Source: Hymenobacter gummosus
Lineage (GTDB): Bacteria; Bacteroidota; Bacteroidia; Cytophagales; Hymenobacteraceae
Direction: 5' to 3'
NCBI RefSeq assembly: GCF_003970915.1
Contig: NZ_RXOF01000008.1
Span: forward strand, 211,505 to 275,504
Length of the DNA: 64,000 nucleotides
Shown piece by piece: positions 60,688 to 64,000 of this stretch. The translations under genes and the position numbers were made by a program. The notes beneath the pieces are model-generated. The model had not been told where the DNA came from and ran no database searches. It saw only the letters and a list, made by a program, of their open reading frames with translations. The stretch's first letter is position 1. The number at the start of each line of letters is the position of its first letter.

Positions 60688-61416
60688 TTATTTCCGCGCC
60701 AGCCCTTGACTGGTCAGCTTGAGCTGGGCCATGTCCAGGTTGTAGTCGCGGCGAAACATGCCGGCAATGCGCTGGCGGTAGGCCGGCAGCGTGCCGGCTT
60801 TGATGGCGCCTTCCCAGCCAAACTGCAGAATAACGGCCTGCAGCTTCAGCTCCTCGCCCAGCTTGGCCGCGCCGCCGGGCGAGGCAAAGGCCGCGCTGCC
60901 GCCTGCCGTGGAGGCCACCTGCGTGCGCAGGCCCCGGGCCATGGCCGGCGTAATGGCCTTGCCGTCCTGCACGTTGTGCACGATGGCGTAGCCGACAAGC
61001 ATGTAGAGCGTCATGGCGTCGACGGCGTCGTTTTCGCGCAGGCCGGTGCCGGTCAGCATGCCGCGGTACACCTGCCCGTAATCCACCTTGCCAGGCCCGA
61101 AGGTGTCCAGCGTGACTTGCGCCGTGGTCGGGTCGCTGGGCCGCAGCTGGTCGGCGTAGGCCTTGACGGTCTGCTGCTTGAGCGCGGGCGTGGGCGTGTA
61201 GGGCCGGCTGATTGCTGCGTTTTTTTTGGTCGTGGCCGCCGTGCTACTGCCCTTGCTGTCGGTCGGAATGGAGAGCGTGTTGGTCAAGGAGCCCATGTTG
61301 AACACGCCCTGCGCGCGGGCCAGGGGCACGGTCAGCAGCAGCGCAGCCGCCACCAAGCCCGGCCGTAGCCAATCAGCCAGCCGCCGTACGGCATTGAAGC
61401 TCAGAAAAGTAGCCAT
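60688..61416 (-). CDS. DUF6683-like secreted protein, paralog 2
   Basis: 242 residues from the ATG at 61414-61416. Signal peptide (about 1-33), then a low-complexity Ser/Thr linker and a conserved domain with YTPTPALKQQTVKAYADQL, TFGPGKVDYGQVYRGML, LRENDAVDAMTLYMLVGYAI and NVQDGKAITPAMARGLRTQV. It resembles DUF6683, a family of unknown function. It is closely related to the next gene upstream and 31 bp from it, a tandem duplication. Confidence 0.75.
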   Translation of the reverse strand: MATFLSFNAVRRLADWLRPGLVAAALLLTVPLARAQGVFNMGSLTNTLSIPTDSKGSSTAATTKKNAAISRPYTPTPALKQQTVKAYADQLRPSDPTTAQVTLDTFGPGKVDYGQVYRGMLTGTGLRENDAVDAMTLYMLVGYAIVHNVQDGKAITPAMARGLRTQVASTAGGSAAFASPGGAAKLGEELKLQAVILQFGWEGAIKAGTLPAYRQRIAGMFRRDYNLDMAQLKLTSQGLARK

Positions 61417-61447
61417 GCGTGGATTACGCAGGTGGAAAAACATACCC

Positions 61448-62224
61448 TTAGGCCTTCACGAAGCCCTGAGCCGTTAGCTTGAACTGGCTCATGTCCATGC
61501 CGTACTGGTTGCGGAACAGGTTGGCAATGCCCCGCTGGTAGGCCGGGAGCTTGCCTTCCTTGACGGCCGACTGCCAACCGCCCTGGATGATGACGGTCTG
61601 CAGCTTCATCTCCTCGCCGAGCTGGGCGGCCTGACTGCGAGCCTGGGGGTTGCCGGTCAGCAGCGGGGCCAGCTGGGCCCGCACGCTGCGTACCATGGCC
61701 GGCGTCACGGCCTTGCCGTCCTGCACATTGTGCACAATCATCCAGCCCATAATCATGTAGCAGGCCAGCGCGTCGGCCGCGTCGTTGTCGCGCAGGCCGC
61801 TGTCCTCCACGATGCCGCGGTACACCTGCCCGTAGTCGTATTTGCCGGGCCCGAAGGTGGCCGCCAGCGCCTGCGAGGCGGCCGGGTTGCTGGCTTTCAG
61901 GCGGTTGACCTGGTTTTGCACGGTTTGCTGGCGCAGAGCCGGCGTGGGCGTGTAGGCCAGGCTGGTGCTGGCGGCCGAGCGGCTGGTCGTGGTAGCGGTG
62001 CCGCGGCGCGTAGCCGTGCTGCTGCGGCCGACGCCGGGGTTGCCGTTGCGCTCCATCGCGTCGCGCATCACGGCCTTGTTGATGGCGCCGTTGGTAATAA
62101 CCGAGATGTTGCTGTTGTACGTCTCCATAATCAGGTCGGGCGACATCTGGGCGCGCACAACCGGAGCCGTAAGCAGGAGCGAGCCGCCGAGCAGCAGCAA
62201 GGCAAAAATCCGGGGACGATTCAT
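61448..62224 (-). CDS. DUF6683-like secreted protein, paralog 1
   Basis: 258 residues from the ATG at 62222-62224. Signal peptide ending VRAQ, a Thr/Arg/Ser-rich linker, then the same domain as paralog 2: YTPTPALRQQTV, TFGPGKYDYGQVYRGIV, LRDNDAADALACYMIMGWMI, NVQDGKAVTPAMVRSVRAQL. Function unknown; no catalytic motif seen. Confidence 0.76.
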   Translation of the reverse strand: MNRPRIFALLLLGGSLLLTAPVVRAQMSPDLIMETYNSNISVITNGAINKAVMRDAMERNGNPGVGRSSTATRRGTATTTSRSAASTSLAYTPTPALRQQTVQNQVNRLKASNPAASQALAATFGPGKYDYGQVYRGIVEDSGLRDNDAADALACYMIMGWMIVHNVQDGKAVTPAMVRSVRAQLAPLLTGNPQARSQAAQLGEEMKLQTVIIQGGWQSAVKEGKLPAYQRGIANLFRNQYGMDMSQFKLTAQGFVKA

Positions 62225-62571
62225 GGCGGAGAAGGTTAGGTGAGCGGAGTAACCCCGCGCCACCGCGCCGGGGCCCGGCCCAAACGGCCCGCCCCCGGGC
62301 CCGGCAGCCCGGTCCAGCTTCACCGAATCGGGCCGCCGCTCCTCGCCCGATGTGCATCGACCTCAGTGCTGCCGCCGCGGCCCGGCAAAGCCGCCAACGT
62401 CTTCGGGCTAACGGCTTTTTGCAGCCCGGCGTTGCGCGCCGGGGCGGGGCGGCGCCCGTTGGCCCACTCGCATGCCCCGCTGCCCCAGCCGCCGCCTGGC
62501 CGGCTCCGGTACGGCGCAGCTTATCCTGCCGCCCGGCCCTGCGTATAGCCAGCAATTCACCGCGCTGTCTT
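62225..62571. other. Divergent intergenic gap without recognizable features
   Basis: 347 bp between the divergent DUF6683-like gene and the 62572 gene. It is uniformly GC-rich, with several open frames that look like antisense or composition artefacts. I see no TAnnTTTG box, long palindrome or RNA gene. Promoters for both flanking genes must lie here but cannot be placed. Confidence 0.4.
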
Positions 62572-63216
62572 ATGGCTGATTCGTCCGCACTGCCCGCCGG
62601 CCTGGCGGCCCCCGTTCCCATCTACGTCACGCCCTACTACAGCTCGGAAGGCCCCGAAATCAACGTGGGGCCGCTGAGTGCGGCGCTGCAGCACGCCACC
62701 GCCGACACCATCCTGCCCATTGCCGAGGGGCTACGCCCGGCCCTGGCCTACCAGCCGGCCACCACGCTGTTCGTGCTGGCCCTGCGCCTGTTCGACCTGG
62801 GCCAGCGCGACGAAGGGTTGTACTGGTTTTACCAGGCTCAGTACCGCGCCCGCCTGCTCCACCGCCTGCTCGATCCGGCCCAGGTGGGGCAGATGTTCGA
62901 CCCGGCTTTCGAGCTGAACAGTGCCCACGGCGCCTTCATGGAGCTGGCCGGGCCCTACTTCAATGGCTACGCCGGCTGCTCGCAGCCGCGGTGGCTGGGC
63001 ACCATCGAGCGGGTGCGCCAGGACAACCCCTCCCCGCCCGACTTCGCGCTGATTTACCCCGGCCGGCCCCTGCTGCCCGCCGAGCAGTGGCCGGCCCTGA
63101 ACCAGGAAGTCAACGACGGGCTGGGGCAGCTGGCCGAGATGCTGCGCGCCGGCTGGGACGACATGCAGGCCCAGCGCCGCGCCAACGGTACGCACCAGCA
63201 GTTCTGCGCCGACTAA
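62572..63216 (+). CDS. Hypothetical protein
   Basis: 214 residues from the ATG at 62572; the frame is open to 62350 but that part is low-complexity. No signal peptide. Contains VTPYYSSEGPEINVGPLS and TLFVLALRLFDLGQRDEGLYWFYQAQYRARLL, a helical segment like a TPR or Sel1 repeat. I do not recognize the family. It ends right before a UUCG-tetraloop hairpin. Confidence 0.68.
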   Translation: MADSSALPAGLAAPVPIYVTPYYSSEGPEINVGPLSAALQHATADTILPIAEGLRPALAYQPATTLFVLALRLFDLGQRDEGLYWFYQAQYRARLLHRLLDPAQVGQMFDPAFELNSAHGAFMELAGPYFNGYAGCSQPRWLGTIERVRQDNPSPPDFALIYPGRPLLPAEQWPALNQEVNDGLGQLAEMLRAGWDDMQAQRRANGTHQQFCAD

Positions 63217-63230
63217 GGCGCTTCGGCGCC
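63217..63230 (+). terminator. UUCG-tetraloop hairpin directly after the stop codon
   Basis: A 5-bp GC stem closing a TTCG loop, beginning at the base after the TAA stop codon. The very stable C(UUCG)G fold suggests an mRNA 3'-end or terminator. A second weak hairpin (63323-63338) follows. Confidence 0.5.
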
Positions 63231-63350
63231 GCAGGCAGGCCAGCCTGGTCGGACCCGCGCCGGCCCGGTGCTGGCTTTGTGCAGCGGGGCAACATTCTGC
63301 TCCTCAAGCACCTGCTTTGTCACCCGTAGCCTTACGGGCGCAGGCCCGCG

Positions 63351-64000
63351 TTAGTCATCGTCGGCGGAGCGGCTGAGCTGGTAGAAGCTGAGGCGCAGCG
63401 TCGCCAGGCGGGTGGTATCGGGCTGGTCGGCGACGCGGGGAATGCGGCGTTTAGGGCGGCTGCTGGGGTAATCGGGGTACACTACCGACGGCTGCGGCAC
63501 GCGGGCCCGCAGCAGGTAGGCGCGCACGTACGCCACCGAGTCGCTGACTTTGGCCAGGGCCACGGGTTGAAATGGATAGTCCATCAGGTAGGCGTTGCGC
63601 TCATACGTCGTGCCGGTGCGCCGCCGGCGCCGCTGCTCGGTCAGAATCAGGCGGGCAGTGGCCGTGGAGAACAGCTGACGCGGCTGACCCTGGGCATCCT
63701 CGGCCAATGAGTCGGCCGGGGCCAGCCGCAGAGGGAAGTACCAGAAATAGCCGGTCTGGTCGAGTTCCTCGAACCCGGGGTGCAGGTGGCGAAACCGGAG
63801 CGTATCGAGGCCGGCGCGGCGCCGGGGGCCGACGCGGGCACGAAGCGCACCCGCAGCAGCCCCCGGCTCCGGTGCGCGGCGCCAAACTGAAACGTGCTGT
63901 CCCCAAACGCTTCGTAGGGTGCGTAGTAGCTTTCCACGGTGTCTTGGCGGTCGACGGGGCGGTAGCCGGCCGGCACAGCCTCCAGCAGCGGGGCGTTGGG
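63351..64000 (-). pseudogene. Uncharacterized protein gene with an internal frameshift, cut by window edge
   Basis: The coding frame from the window edge (PNAPLLEAVPAGYRP, VESYYAPYEAFGDSTFQFG) runs to about 63820-63835. Sensible protein sequence then continues in another frame (LDTLRFRHLHPGFEELDQTG, WYFPLRLAPADS) to the stop at 63351. The change equals a one-base deletion near a G/C run (five C on the coding strand). It could be a sequencing error or a real mutation. Family not recognized; the C-terminal half contains RLILTEQRRRRRTG and ends with an Asp/Ser-rich tail. The 5' end lies beyond the window. Confidence 0.65.

Noticed and set aside
1-64000. tRNA, rRNA, CRISPR arrays, replication origin or prophage
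   Set aside because: I found no cloverleaf with conserved TTCNA loops, no rRNA stretches, no spacer arrays and no phage or DnaA-box cluster; reading by eye could miss a small RNA.

Overview
The window looks like a chromosomal segment of a GC-rich Bacteroidota, most likely Hymenobacter or a close Hymenobacteraceae relative. This rests on two SusC/SusD pairs, type IX secretion (T9SS) C-terminal sorting domains on three secreted glycanases, promoters of the Bacteroidota form TTG-N20/21-TAnnTTTG, generally no Shine-Dalgarno sequences, and a very high coding GC broken by two short AT-rich islands. The assignment is by family knowledge only; no database was searched.

Layout. (1) About 1-5,950, all on the minus strand: a surface-polysaccharide cluster with an undecaprenyl-phosphate sugar-1-phosphate transferase, a WecG/TagA/CpsF glycosyltransferase, glucose-1-phosphate cytidylyltransferase, an NAD-dependent epimerase, an RmlC-type epimerase and a sugar C-methyltransferase cut by the window edge. 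(2) 6,194-28,960, minus strand: a beta-1,3-glucan (laminarin-type) utilization locus with three GH16 enzymes, GH5, GH3, SusC/SusD, a PKD surface lipoprotein, a FucP-type MFS importer, a transposase-like HTH protein and a 7TM sensor carrying a transposase-type zinc ribbon. (3) 29,521-31,720, plus strand: pirin and two small uncharacterized genes. (4) 31,797-56,113, minus strand: a glucuronoxylan locus with uxuA, GH67, an SDR, SusC/SusD, a sialate-esterase-like SGNH enzyme, GH3, two GH10, GH51, GH115, kduD and kduI, with a divergent zinc-ribbon LacI regulator at 56,450. (5) 57,711-64,000: a HelD-like helicase, a secreted hypothetical protein, a tandem pair of DUF6683-like proteins, another hypothetical protein and a frameshifted gene running off the edge.

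How it works together. In locus 2, T9SS-exported or lipid-anchored GH16 and GH5 enzymes should cut beta-glucan at the surface, SusC/D should import oligosaccharides, GH3 should release glucose and the MFS carrier should take it in. In locus 4, GH10 cuts the xylan backbone, GH115/GH67/GH51/SGNH enzymes remove side groups, GH3 releases xylose, and UxuA, the SDR, KduI and KduD process the uronic acid.

Most interesting signals. Three promoters of the beta-glucan locus share a core promoter plus an upstream element placed 60, 49 and 60 bp from the -33 box. The three regulators next to these loci each carry a DNA-binding module resembling a different transposase family without a catalytic domain. 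Seven gap regions hold long inverted repeats made of locus-specific degenerate tandem words; in six of them one arm lies directly before the next start codon and the other at the previous stop codon.
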